Below, piece by piece: positions 33,735-40,445 of a DNA stretch of 64,000 bases. This DNA comes from Sphingomonas tagetis (GTDB lineage Bacteria > Pseudomonadota > Alphaproteobacteria > Sphingomonadales > Sphingomonadaceae), in NCBI RefSeq assembly GCF_024211275.1, contig NZ_JAMLDX010000005.1, positions 1 through 64,000 of the forward strand, read 5' to 3'. The first letter of the stretch is position 1, and the number at the start of each line of letters is the position of its first letter. Both the position numbers and the translations under genes were made by a program. The notes beneath the pieces are model-generated. The model was not told the DNA's origin. It ran no database searches and worked only from the letters and a program-made list of their open reading frames with translations.

Positions 33735-34303
33735 CGCCTTGGCCGTTCGGCGATCTGCCGCTGTTCGGCTATCGCGTGATCTATGCCGATCCGGCGTGGA
33801 ACTTCGATGGCGGCGGCGACCGCAATGCGCGCGAGCATTATTCGTGCATGTCGATCGACGACATCAAGGCGCTGCCGGTGGGCCAGCTGGCGAGCAAGGA
33901 TTGCGCGCTGTTCCTGTGGGTGACGGACCCGTTCCTTGAAGCGGCGTTCGACGTGATGCGGGCATGGGGCTTTCGCTACAAGTCAGTCGCATTCCATTGG
34001 GCCAAGCGGACCAAGCTGGATTCGGGCTGGCACATGGGGACCGGCTACGGCACCCGCGCCAATGTCGAGACGTGCCTGCTGGGCGTCAACGGCGAGATCG
34101 GGCTGCCCAAGCACCGCGACGTCCGCCGCCTGATCGTCGAGCCGCTGCGCGAGCATAGCCGCAAGCCCGACCGCGTGCCCGGTGACATCGAGCGGCTGTA
34201 CGATGGCCCCTATGTCGAGCTGTTCGCGCGCACGACTCGGCCAGGCTGGGACAGCTGGGGCAACCAGACCGGCAAGTTCGAGACGGTTGCCGCCGCGCCC
34301 TGA
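33731..34303 (+). CDS. MT-A70-type DNA N6-adenine methyltransferase
   Basis: A 190-residue protein. The catalytic motif is read as DPAW (YRVIYADPAWNFDG) where the family usually has DPPW. VTDPFLEAAFDVMRAWGFRY, ETCLLGVNGEIG and KPDRVPGDIERLYDGPYVEL are characteristic of phage MT-A70 proteins. It probably methylates phage DNA to escape host restriction. The Pro-to-Ala change in the motif is unusual but keeps Asp and Trp. GTG start overlaps the helicase stop. Confidence 0.85.
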   Translation: MTPWPFGDLPLFGYRVIYADPAWNFDGGGDRNAREHYSCMSIDDIKALPVGQLASKDCALFLWVTDPFLEAAFDVMRAWGFRYKSVAFHWAKRTKLDSGWHMGTGYGTRANVETCLLGVNGEIGLPKHRDVRRLIVEPLREHSRKPDRVPGDIERLYDGPYVELFARTTRPGWDSWGNQTGKFETVAAAP

Positions 34304-34323
34304 CCCGTGGCAGGGTGGCGGGC

Positions 34324-34605
34324 ATGGAAGAGGGCGGCGCTTTCTCGATCGACTTCATGATGCTGGTGTGCGCGGCGATCGGCGTCGGTCGCGCGTTCGA
34401 GCTGGGAAAGGTGAGTGATGCGCCGGGCCATGCGGTGCTGCGGCTGGTGCTGCTCGCTATGGTTGCCCTGATCGCGCTGGGTGGCGCGACGCACTGGCGC
34501 CATGTGCTGTATGGCACGCTGATGCCGCTGGGTGCCTACTACCTCGCGCGCTCGATCGCCGAGCCGATCGCGGCGTGGCGGGCGCGGACCAAGGTAGATT
34601 CCTGA
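34324..34605 (+). CDS. Small membrane protein, unknown function
   Basis: A 93-residue protein with three hydrophobic stretches (FSIDFMMLVCAAIGVG; VLRLVLLAMVALIALGG; VLYGTLMPLGAYYLARS). A GTG at 34315 could add three residues. It is the last gene of the rightward early operon, convergent with the next operon. No family recognised. Confidence 0.6.
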   Translation: MEEGGAFSIDFMMLVCAAIGVGRAFELGKVSDAPGHAVLRLVLLAMVALIALGGATHWRHVLYGTLMPLGAYYLARSIAEPIAAWRARTKVDS

Positions 34606-34611
34606 TCGTCG

Positions 34612-35229
34612 TTACCAGACGGTCGCGCCCATTTCCTCAAGCCATGACGATGATCGCTCGTCGGCGATGGTGTCCAGCAGGGTGAAGCCGTCATCCTCGC
34701 CCAGCTGCTGATCGAGTGAGCGCGGCCCCCATTTGCTGGCGAACTGCTCTAGGACGCGGTTGCCATAGCGCCGCGCCTGTTGCTCGATCTCGTCCAGCGT
34801 AATCGTGCCATCCAGCAGAGCCAGCGAGATTTCTGCCACCGCGTCATCGACGTTCTCGCGGCCGATCTTCGCGCCGACCGCGCGGCGGATTCGGCGATAC
34901 ACGTCTGCCATCGTCGGGCGCGGGTTATAGCACTGCTGGTTGCCACGCGAAAAGTTGGCGGGCAGGCCGTGGTCGCGCCGCCAACGCAAGATTTTCGAGG
35001 GAGGCAACCCCTCGGTTTTGCCGAGTTCGACATCGCTCCACCCCAGCTGATAGTAGAGCATCCGCCGCGCGTATCCCTGCGGTCCCAGCTTCGCCGCTAA
35101 GTCGTTGACCGGCAGGCCGTGATATCGCCGCCAGTGTCCGACCGTCAGGCGGTTCGCGCCCGTTGCGCGCGCAATCTCCGCGTCGCTCAATCCCTGATCG
35201 TAGAGCGCGCGGCGCTGCTCAAGGCTCAC
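34612..35229 (-). CDS. Two-HTH regulator with sigma-factor-like C-terminal part
   Basis: A 205-residue protein. Two similar helix-turn-helix units occupy residues 10-40 (LSDAEIARATGANRLTVGHW) and 60-90 (WSDVELGKTEGLPPSKILRW), each ending in WRRxHGLP. The C-terminal part (108-191) recalls sigma-70: NVDDAVAEISLALLDG resembles region 2, and SLDQQLGEDDGFTLLDTIAD resembles the linker before region 4. It may direct host RNA polymerase to phage promoters. GTG start overlaps the upstream stop. Confidence 0.55.
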   Translation of the reverse strand: MSLEQRRALYDQGLSDAEIARATGANRLTVGHWRRYHGLPVNDLAAKLGPQGYARRMLYYQLGWSDVELGKTEGLPPSKILRWRRDHGLPANFSRGNQQCYNPRPTMADVYRRIRRAVGAKIGRENVDDAVAEISLALLDGTITLDEIEQQARRYGNRVLEQFASKWGPRSLDQQLGEDDGFTLLDTIADERSSSWLEEMGATVW

Positions 35230-35606
35230 TGGTCGTAGCCCAACCGGTTGCGCAGGGCGACATATTCGATCGCGCGCATGCGGCCGGCGGCGCGATCGTC
35301 GGCGTCCCATTGGCGCATCAGCTGCTCGGCGGCGCGGCGCGCGTCGCGGCCGGTGTCCTTGTCGCCGCGCGTGCCGCCGCGTGTGCTGTGCGAGGCGATC
35401 GCCAGCGGGGCGAGGCGTGCGCCGCGCACGGTGTCGCGGTTGTGCCATGCGCGCTTGTGCGCGGGGCTGCAGAACATTTGCCGGGGATGGGCGCGCTCGA
35501 TCGGCTGCAGGCACTCAGGGCAGGCATTCCCCGGCGCACGGGCGGCGATTGCGCCTGTGGGCGTCTGTGCGGGTGCGTCTAAGACGGACGGCGCGGGGGC
35601 GGTCAT
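35226..35606 (-). CDS. Prophage protein with zinc-finger motif, unknown function
   Basis: A 126-residue protein. Cys and His are placed as NACPECLQPI and RQMFCSPAHKRAWHNRD, a pattern (CPxC...FCSxxHK) also seen in small phage zinc-finger proteins that follow methyltransferases. The C-terminal part is helical and charged. Overlaps of four bases on both sides put it in one operon with the regulator and the methyltransferase-like gene. Confidence 0.6.
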   Translation of the reverse strand: MTAPAPSVLDAPAQTPTGAIAARAPGNACPECLQPIERAHPRQMFCSPAHKRAWHNRDTVRGARLAPLAIASHSTRGGTRGDKDTGRDARRAAEQLMRQWDADDRAAGRMRAIEYVALRNRLGYDQ

Positions 35607-36268
35607 GCCGCTGCCGCCCGCGCCTGGATGACCGGTCCCCACTGATCGGCCATGGCGGCGGCGATGCCGGTGAAGAAGCGGCTGCGCTCGCGCGCGCGGA
35701 TTTCGCCGTGCCTGCCCCAGCCCGAATGACGGTGGACGCGGGCGGCGCGCCCGTTGACGATCTTGGTCGGGGTGAGCGGCGGGAGATCGCGCAGCCAGAG
35801 GCAGGTGCGCTTTGTCTCGCCATGGCCGAACTGCCACGGCTGAACCGATTGCGCCGGATCGACATAGCCGCGAATGCGCGCCTTGCCGTGGCGGTGCATG
35901 ATCGGGTTTTCGACCGCGATGTGCGCAATGGGTGCGTTCCATAGCGTGCTGAAAAGGTCGGCGGCTTCGTCCAGCTCGGCCCACATCGCTTCCAGCGTGC
36001 GGCCCGGCGGCGGGGCGGTGAGCCAGCGCACGCCGCTGTTGCAAAGCCGTGTGCAGGGCGGATGCGCGACGATCAGCAAATCCCAGCCATCGGCCAGGAT
36101 GTCGCGCACGTCGCCCTGAATGTGGCGGTTGCTGCGACGCTCGTCGGGCAGGATGTCGCAGGACCATGCGTCATAGCCGCGCGCCAGGAACGCATCGCGC
36201 ACGGTGCCGCTGAACTCGCACGCGACGAGCACTTGGGGCGCGCGGAACAGGTCTAGGTGCTGGGTCAC
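35603..36268 (-). CDS. Phage DNA methyltransferase-like protein
   Basis: A 221-residue Rossmann-fold protein. It opens with QVLVACEFSGTVRDAFLARG (SAM-binding-like first strand), has DVRDILADGWDLLIVAHPPC and the motif HPPCTRLCNSGVRWL. The PPCTR block and size match small phage proteins annotated as DNA cytosine methyltransferases, although the canonical PCQ catalytic motif is replaced. Modification of phage DNA is likely, the exact base unknown. GTG start. Confidence 0.65.
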   Translation of the reverse strand: MTQHLDLFRAPQVLVACEFSGTVRDAFLARGYDAWSCDILPDERRSNRHIQGDVRDILADGWDLLIVAHPPCTRLCNSGVRWLTAPPPGRTLEAMWAELDEAADLFSTLWNAPIAHIAVENPIMHRHGKARIRGYVDPAQSVQPWQFGHGETKRTCLWLRDLPPLTPTKIVNGRAARVHRHSGWGRHGEIRARERSRFFTGIAAAMADQWGPVIQARAAAA

Positions 36269-36492
36269 AGTGCAAGCGCCGCCTGAACGGGCTGCAAGTG
36301 CTTCTCCAGTCCGCGCACGTCATCCAGCGGCCAGAATCCATGCGTTTCGAGCGGCGTTCGTCCGCCGTTCGCATAGTCACGACAGCGACCGCCCACGCCG
36401 CGATGGTCGATGCACCATGCACGGCCGGGCTGCCATGATCCGTCCTGCCAAAAATAGGCGCGAACGCCCTTCTCACCGAAATCGCGGGTCAT
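36265..36492 (-). CDS. Small prophage protein, unknown function
   Basis: A 75-residue protein (MTRDFGEKGVRAYFWQDGSW at the start, then CIDHRGVGGRCRDY). It overlaps the methyltransferase-like gene by four bases and its own ATG overlaps the stop of the upstream gene. No domain recognised. Confidence 0.5.
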   Translation of the reverse strand: MTRDFGEKGVRAYFWQDGSWQPGRAWCIDHRGVGGRCRDYANGGRTPLETHGFWPLDDVRGLEKHLQPVQAALAL

Positions 36493-36845
36493 GGCTTGGC
36501 CTTCCGCGCGAATTCCATCAGGCGATGATGGACGTGGTGGGCGAGCGCGAGCGCGCGGGGATAGTCGGCCTCGGCGATGGCTTCCTCGACGCTGATCTCC
36601 TGCGCGTAGCGGGCGGGCCATGGGTCGGCCGGCGCGGGCGGCGGTGCGGGCGGCTGGGTGATGATCAGCGTGGGTTCGACGGTGATCTCGACACGATCCG
36701 ATGCCCCGACCCGGTGTTCGTTGAGGAACGCCAGAAAGCCGCGCTGGCTGGTGTCGAGGTCGAGCGCGGCCCATTCGGCGGCGGCTGCCTTGCTGGCGGG
36801 GCGGGCGGTGGCCCAGCGGCCATCGGCGGTGTGATAGAATTTCAT
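36489..36845 (-). CDS. Prophage protein, unknown function
   Basis: A 118-residue protein with a Pro-rich centre (LIITQPPAPPPAPADPWPAR) and a His-rich end (LALAHHVHHRLMEFARK). ATG 36845. Coupled to the next gene by a four-base overlap. No family recognised. Confidence 0.5.
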   Translation of the reverse strand: MKFYHTADGRWATARPASKAAAAEWAALDLDTSQRGFLAFLNEHRVGASDRVEITVEPTLIITQPPAPPPAPADPWPARYAQEISVEEAIAEADYPRALALAHHVHHRLMEFARKAKP

Positions 36846-36900
36846 GCAGGATTCCTCCAAGCATCGTGCGGGCCGGGTTGCCCCGACCCGCTGATCACGG

Positions 36901-37731
36901 TCAGGCCGCGAGGCGGCGCATTTCCTCGGCGAGCACCCACAGGGCGCGGTTGAGCTTCACATTCTGGTCGATGCCCTGAACGGGGCGCGTCGTGTGGCGC
37001 TGACCGTTGGCGTTGCGGCCCTGCAGCCCGCCGCGGATCGCGTTTTCCTGCACGCGGTTGAAGGTCCGCCACAGGTCGTTGCCGCGATCCTCGATGCGGC
37101 GCGCGGTCAGCAGCTGATCGGCGCGGATCGGGGCGGCGTCGGCGTCGTCATAGCGCAGCGTGAGGGCGGCGGCGGCAAGCGCGCGGTCGGCACCGGCGGG
37201 CAGCTGCACCGCCTTCATGCTCTCGCGCGCTTCGTCGGCGCGCTCGAAGCTGTCCAGCACGGTGAACGCTCCTTGGATGACCTGTCCGATCACATCACCC
37301 TTGTGCGGGGTGCGCACGTCGCCCAACGTCTCGCCGCAGACCATGCCATTCGCGCAGACGAAGCGGAACATGCCCGCCAGCATCTGATAGGCGCTCGATC
37401 CGTCATGGCTGTTGAGCAGGATGATTTCGTTGGCTTCTGCGCCTGCGATCTGCCCGGCGTAGCGCATGCGGATCATGTGCTTGGTGTATTCGCGACGGTC
37501 GAGGCGGCGGGTGCGCGTCTGGCAGACCATGAACGGCTCGAAGCCTTCGCGGCGCAGGCCGGTCAGCACGTCGATGGTGGGGATGTAGGTGTAGCGCGCG
37601 CTGCGGCTGTGGTGCGGATCGGCGGCGAAGATCGAGGGCGCGACGGCGCGGATTTGATCGTCGGTCAGCGGGGTAGCGCTGCGGAGCATCGGTGCGCCGC
37701 GTCCGAAGCGGCTGGACAGTGCTTGATACAT
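36901..37731 (-). CDS. DUF932 domain protein
   Basis: A 276-residue protein. It has YIPTIDVLTGLRREGFEPFM near residue 48, then LLNSHDGSSAYQMLAGMFRF and CANGMVCGETLGDVRTPHKG, characteristic of the DUF932 family found on plasmids and phages. The function is unknown; some members accompany recombination genes. Its ATG is preceded by the shared leader CGGCAAAAGGAGGCCG, eight to nine bases from AGGAGG. Confidence 0.8.
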   Translation of the reverse strand: MYQALSSRFGRGAPMLRSATPLTDDQIRAVAPSIFAADPHHSRSARYTYIPTIDVLTGLRREGFEPFMVCQTRTRRLDRREYTKHMIRMRYAGQIAGAEANEIILLNSHDGSSAYQMLAGMFRFVCANGMVCGETLGDVRTPHKGDVIGQVIQGAFTVLDSFERADEARESMKAVQLPAGADRALAAAALTLRYDDADAAPIRADQLLTARRIEDRGNDLWRTFNRVQENAIRGGLQGRNANGQRHTTRPVQGIDQNVKLNRALWVLAEEMRRLAA

Positions 37732-37737
37732 GGGTTT

Positions 37738-37753
37738 CGGCCTCCTTTTGCCG
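37738..37753 (-). promoter_or_regulatory. Repeated ribosome-binding leader, copy 2
   Basis: CGGCAAAAGGAGGCCG on the minus strand, nine bases from the DUF932 start; identical to the copies at 26192 and 38191. Confidence 0.7.
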
Positions 37754-37816
37754 TGGTGATGCGCGTGGCGGCATCTTGAGCGAGTCGAGGGTTTCCCCGA
37801 CCCGCTGGGGATGGCG

Positions 37817-38002
37817 TCAGAGCTTGCGGGGGCGGCTGTTGGCGCGGTCGTAATCGGCCTCGCTGTCCAGCTGGCGCTGTCCGTCCTCGTAGCCTTCGAC
37901 GTAGCTGTCATGATGACGATTGCCGCGCTCATAGGGCGGATCGCTGACCTGCCCGTCGAGTGCGTCGGCGTGGCCGCGATCGTACCAAGTGGGCTTTGCC
38001 AT
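37817..38002 (-). CDS. Small protein with ribosome-modulation-factor-like pattern
   Basis: A 61-residue protein. WYDRGHADALDGQVSDPPYE followed by YVEGYEDGQRQ recalls RMF-type proteins (RGxxAGxxG...CPY...W..GW). If the resemblance is real it could bind ribosomes or tRNA; several phages carry small RMF-like genes. The match rests on a few spaced residues, so a chance similarity is possible. Three bases separate it from the next stop. Confidence 0.45.
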   Translation of the reverse strand: MAKPTWYDRGHADALDGQVSDPPYERGNRHHDSYVEGYEDGQRQLDSEADYDRANSRPRKL

Positions 38003-38005
38003 GGC

Positions 38006-38185
38006 TCAAGCCTCCGCCAGCTGGGCGTCGTCGATCTTCTCGATCGTCTCGGCCTGCCAACCGTTGATGCGGACGCGCTCGCCGTCCTCGGCACAGATCG
38101 CGTCGAACGTGCCGTCGAGGTCAGCGTCGTCGGCGACGTAGACATCGAAGTCGGTCATCCCATCCGAAATGAAATAGCGGGTCAT
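38006..38185 (-). CDS. 59-residue acidic prophage protein
   Basis: Begins MTRYFISDGMTDFDVYVADD and ends DDAQLAEA; strongly acidic, no domain recognised. Preceded by the shared leader CGGCAAAAGGAGGCCG eight bases from the ATG, and followed three bases later by the RMF-like gene. The strong ribosome binding site is the best evidence that it is real. Confidence 0.6.
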   Translation of the reverse strand: MTRYFISDGMTDFDVYVADDADLDGTFDAICAEDGERVRINGWQAETIEKIDDAQLAEA

Positions 38186-38190
38186 TGGTT

Positions 38191-38206
38191 CGGCCTCCTT
38201 TTGCCG
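38191..38206 (-). promoter_or_regulatory. Repeated ribosome-binding leader, copy 3
   Basis: CGGCAAAAGGAGGCCG on the minus strand ahead of the 59-residue gene; the third identical copy. Confidence 0.7.
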
Positions 38207-38225
38207 TGGTGCCGTGTAGCGGCGA

Positions 38226-38246
38226 AAAGTAAACTAGCAGTAGGCT
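38226..38246. promoter_or_regulatory. Operator-like dyad D
   Basis: AAGTAAAC-TAGCA-GTAGGCTT, 20 bases upstream of the third leader and 40 bases upstream of the second leftward operon, where it could control that operon. Confidence 0.65.
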
Positions 38247-38450
38247 TTTGAGGGTGTCAAGCGGGTTTGTTTCGTTGCAGGTCAATGACTTCGCCATGCA
38301 GCGCCGCGCAGCGGCGCGGTGCGCATGGCGTCCTCATTCGCATCTCTGATCAGCAGCTTAATCCTTCCCCGGCCCGGACCCGGACCCACTGATTACAAGC
38401 ATGAGCGCCGCGCGCTGCATGCCTCGAACGCGGGTCAGGGGGCGTTCCGT

Positions 38451-38680
38451 ATGTTCTGTGTTGCGGTGTGGCTGTTCCAAGCAAAAGCCGATGAGTATCA
38501 ATGCGTTACCGCGATGTTCCGTTGTTCCGTTGCTTTCGACCGGCTCCACAGGTGCGCGCGGTTGGGTGCGCCTCACGCATGCGCGCGAGTATGTGGAACA
38601 TGCGGAACATCGCGCTAACACATTGATATCATGCCCTTATAATGTTCTTCGTGATGTTCCTTAGATAGAACATCTAGAAC
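38451..38680. repeat. Cluster of ATGTTC/GAACAT repeats (iteron-like)
   Basis: ATGTTC starts at 38451, 38514, 38642 and 38654, and its complement GAACAT at 38596, 38605 and 38668, with a further GAAC at 38677. The pair at 38653-38674 forms a dyad GATGTTC-N8-GAACATC. The two GGAACAT copies at 38595 and 38604 are nine bases apart. It lies in the AT-richest stretch of the prophage. Confidence 0.6.
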
Positions 38681-38703
38681 AGGGTTCGAGCCGCTTGCGC
38701 TCA

Positions 38704-38724
38704 AAGTAAACTGTGCGTAGCTTT
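38704..38724. promoter_or_regulatory. Operator-like dyad E
   Basis: AAGTAAAC-TGTGC-GTAGCTTT, 24 bases after the repeat cluster and about 700 bases ahead of the terminase genes. Likely controls the late operon. Confidence 0.65.
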
Positions 38725-39423
38725 CCGGCGCTATGGGGAAGGGGCGTCTCGCCGGTTCGAATATTCTAGGGGGCGGATATCCCGCGCCCGCGCTCGATCC
38801 GTGTCGCCGACGGGTGTTGGTCGCGTGTGCGGGCGCGATCTCCCCGGATTTTTCGCGGCGCGCGCGCGGCGAGCTGGTCGGCGAGGCCGTCCAGCCGGGC
38901 GCGATCGGCCTGGCCGATGCGATCCGCGCGAATGGCGGATTTCCGCCGTTCCTTGCTCGGCGCGCGGCGCATGTCGCACGGCTTGATGTCGCATGGTCGA
39001 TGCAAGCGCTTGATCTGGCGTCGGTTTTCGATGGCAGTCCACAAATTGCCAGTTTTCGGACTGACGCCCAGCGCGGCGCGAGGCGGGGGGTGGTCGCGGC
39101 GCTGGGCGGGCGCGAGGCCGGGGGGTGCGACCCCCTCGCCGGCCCGCGCGCCCGGCACCTCCCCCGTCGCGCAGGCGTGCGGCCGGATCAGGCGATCCTC
39201 GCCGACCGCTTCGCGGCTTGCCTTCCTTGTCGGCCTGACCCGGTGGGTGGGTCGCGAACGTCCACCTGCCCAATCGGGGTCGGGGGTCCGGGCGGATCGC
39301 GCGCGACTAATCCCCTTGGCGCGAAGCCGAGGGGGTCACTCGTGCGAACGGGTCGGGGTGCAAAGCGCCTCTGCGTGCCGGGGGGACTGCGGAAGCCTGT
39401 GACGCTAGGCGGGGGGCGGAATC

Positions 39424-40182
39424 GTGTCAACTGAACCCGGCGCAATGACCGAAGCCTTCGCAGACGCCTGTGGCGAACGCGTGATGGGCGGCGCCAGTGC
39501 CGAGCAACTGGACATGATGCGCGATCTGGAAGGCCGGCTGCCCACCGACACCTTCCGGCGCATGCGGATCGAGCAGCGCGGACGCGGACGGCCCAAGGGC
39601 GCGCGCAACCGTGAGAATACCGATCTCGCCAAGCTGATCTGCCAGGAGGGCGGCGATCCGCAGCTTTTCCTAGCTCGCGTCTATTCCACGCCGCTCGACA
39701 TCCTGTGCGAGCAGCTGCTGATCGCGGAAGGCGCGCCGCAGCGCGAAGATCGCCTGATCGAGATGTGCGATGCGCTGACCGACATGCTCAAGCTCGCCGG
39801 TCGCGAGCAATGGGGCAAGGACCAGATGCAGGTGCTGGTGCAGGTCGCCGATCGGGTCGAGCGCGCCGCGTCGTCGATGAAATCCAAGCCCGGCGACATT
39901 GCGATGAAAGCGCTGGCGCTCCAGGTCACCGCAGCCAAGGAAGTCTCGCCCTACGTCCACAAGAAAAAGCCGGTGGACGTGGCGGTGCAGCACACGCGTA
40001 ACGTCATCTTCATGCCCGCGCCGCAGGCCGCCGTCGCCGATCCGGTCGATGCCGTCATGCGCCGCACGGTCGAGGCGATGAACAGTGGCGAAGTCACTGC
40101 CGCGCAGATCCTCGACATGCGGTTCGACAGTGACAGCGGCGCGTTCGTCGAGCGCGCCGACGATGCGCAGGACGGCGAATGA
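39424..40182 (+). CDS. Probable terminase small subunit
   Basis: A 252-residue protein (GTG start). It has a basic patch MRIEQRGRGRPKGARNREN resembling an HTH-proximal DNA-binding segment, a helical middle, and an acidic C-terminus. Position two genes before the large terminase is typical for the small subunit that recognises phage DNA. The sequence alone does not prove it. Overlaps the next gene by four bases. Confidence 0.55.
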   Translation: MSTEPGAMTEAFADACGERVMGGASAEQLDMMRDLEGRLPTDTFRRMRIEQRGRGRPKGARNRENTDLAKLICQEGGDPQLFLARVYSTPLDILCEQLLIAEGAPQREDRLIEMCDALTDMLKLAGREQWGKDQMQVLVQVADRVERAASSMKSKPGDIAMKALALQVTAAKEVSPYVHKKKPVDVAVQHTRNVIFMPAPQAAVADPVDAVMRRTVEAMNSGEVTAAQILDMRFDSDSGAFVERADDAQDGE

Positions 40183-40184
40183 CC

Positions 40185-40205
40185 GTTCCTCAAAAAGTGA
40201 ACAGC
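40185..40205 (+). repeat. Leader repeat, copy 1
   Basis: GTTCCTCAAAAAGTGAACAG(C), ending right before ATG 40206; 18 of 21 bases equal the copy at 40420-40440. Confidence 0.7.
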
Positions 40206-40445
40206 ATGGGCGTTCGCGCGGCGCAGATGATGGGCCTGCGTCGAGCGGCGGAGATGGTCGGCCTCGACTATCTCGCGAACGGGATCGGCATCACGAAGCG
40301 CAACCTGCGGCAGAAGTTCGATGCAGAGCGGGGGCTCGATGCCGCCACGCTGAACCTCGCCGCCGATACGCTGGACGCGCGGGCGCATGCGCTGATGCTG
40401 CATGCGGAAAAGCTGCGCTGTTCCGCAAAAGGTGAACAGTCGTGA
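40206..40445 (+). CDS. Small helical DNA-binding-like protein
   Basis: A 79-residue protein: MGVRAAQMMGLRRAAEMVGL, then YLANGIGITKRNLRQKFDAE, which reads as a helix-turn-helix, and a helical end. ATG 40206 is preferred because it follows the leader repeat; ATG 40179 in the same frame would translate the leader itself (nine extra residues). Its place between the small and large terminase genes suggests a packaging or late regulatory role. No family recognised. Confidence 0.55.
   Translation: MGVRAAQMMGLRRAAEMVGLDYLANGIGITKRNLRQKFDAERGLDAATLNLAADTLDARAHALMLHAEKLRCSAKGEQS
40420..40440 (+). repeat. Leader repeat, copy 2
   Basis: GTTCCGCAAAAGGTGAACAG(T), one base before the terminase large subunit GTG. 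It provides an AAGGTGA ribosome binding site and contains TGTTC-N10-GAACA. Confidence 0.7.

Larger units (their letters stand above)
38247..39423. other. Inter-operon region without a gene I can support
   Basis: This space holds the ATGTTC repeats, dyad E and a hairpin CCCCTTGGC...GCCGAGGGG near 39312-39335. Long open frames exist on both strands (for example 38733-39434 on plus and 38766-39158 on minus), but each is Arg/Pro/Gly-rich with no recognisable domain and no good start, as expected from GC-rich DNA. It may be a control or replication region with an unrecognised gene. Confidence 0.5.

Noticed and set aside
38500-38680. GTTC pairs as alphaproteobacterial LexA boxes (GTTC-N7-GTTC)
   Set aside because: Distances between GTTC or GAAC units here are 8, 9 and 12 bases, not 11, so they do not fit the known LexA spacing.
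38733-39434. Long open frame on the plus strand (and one on the minus strand) in the pre-terminase region
   Set aside because: Both are Arg/Pro/Gly-rich with no recognisable domain and weak starts. Third-position GC is high in more than one frame, so codon use does not decide between them; I list the region as unassigned.
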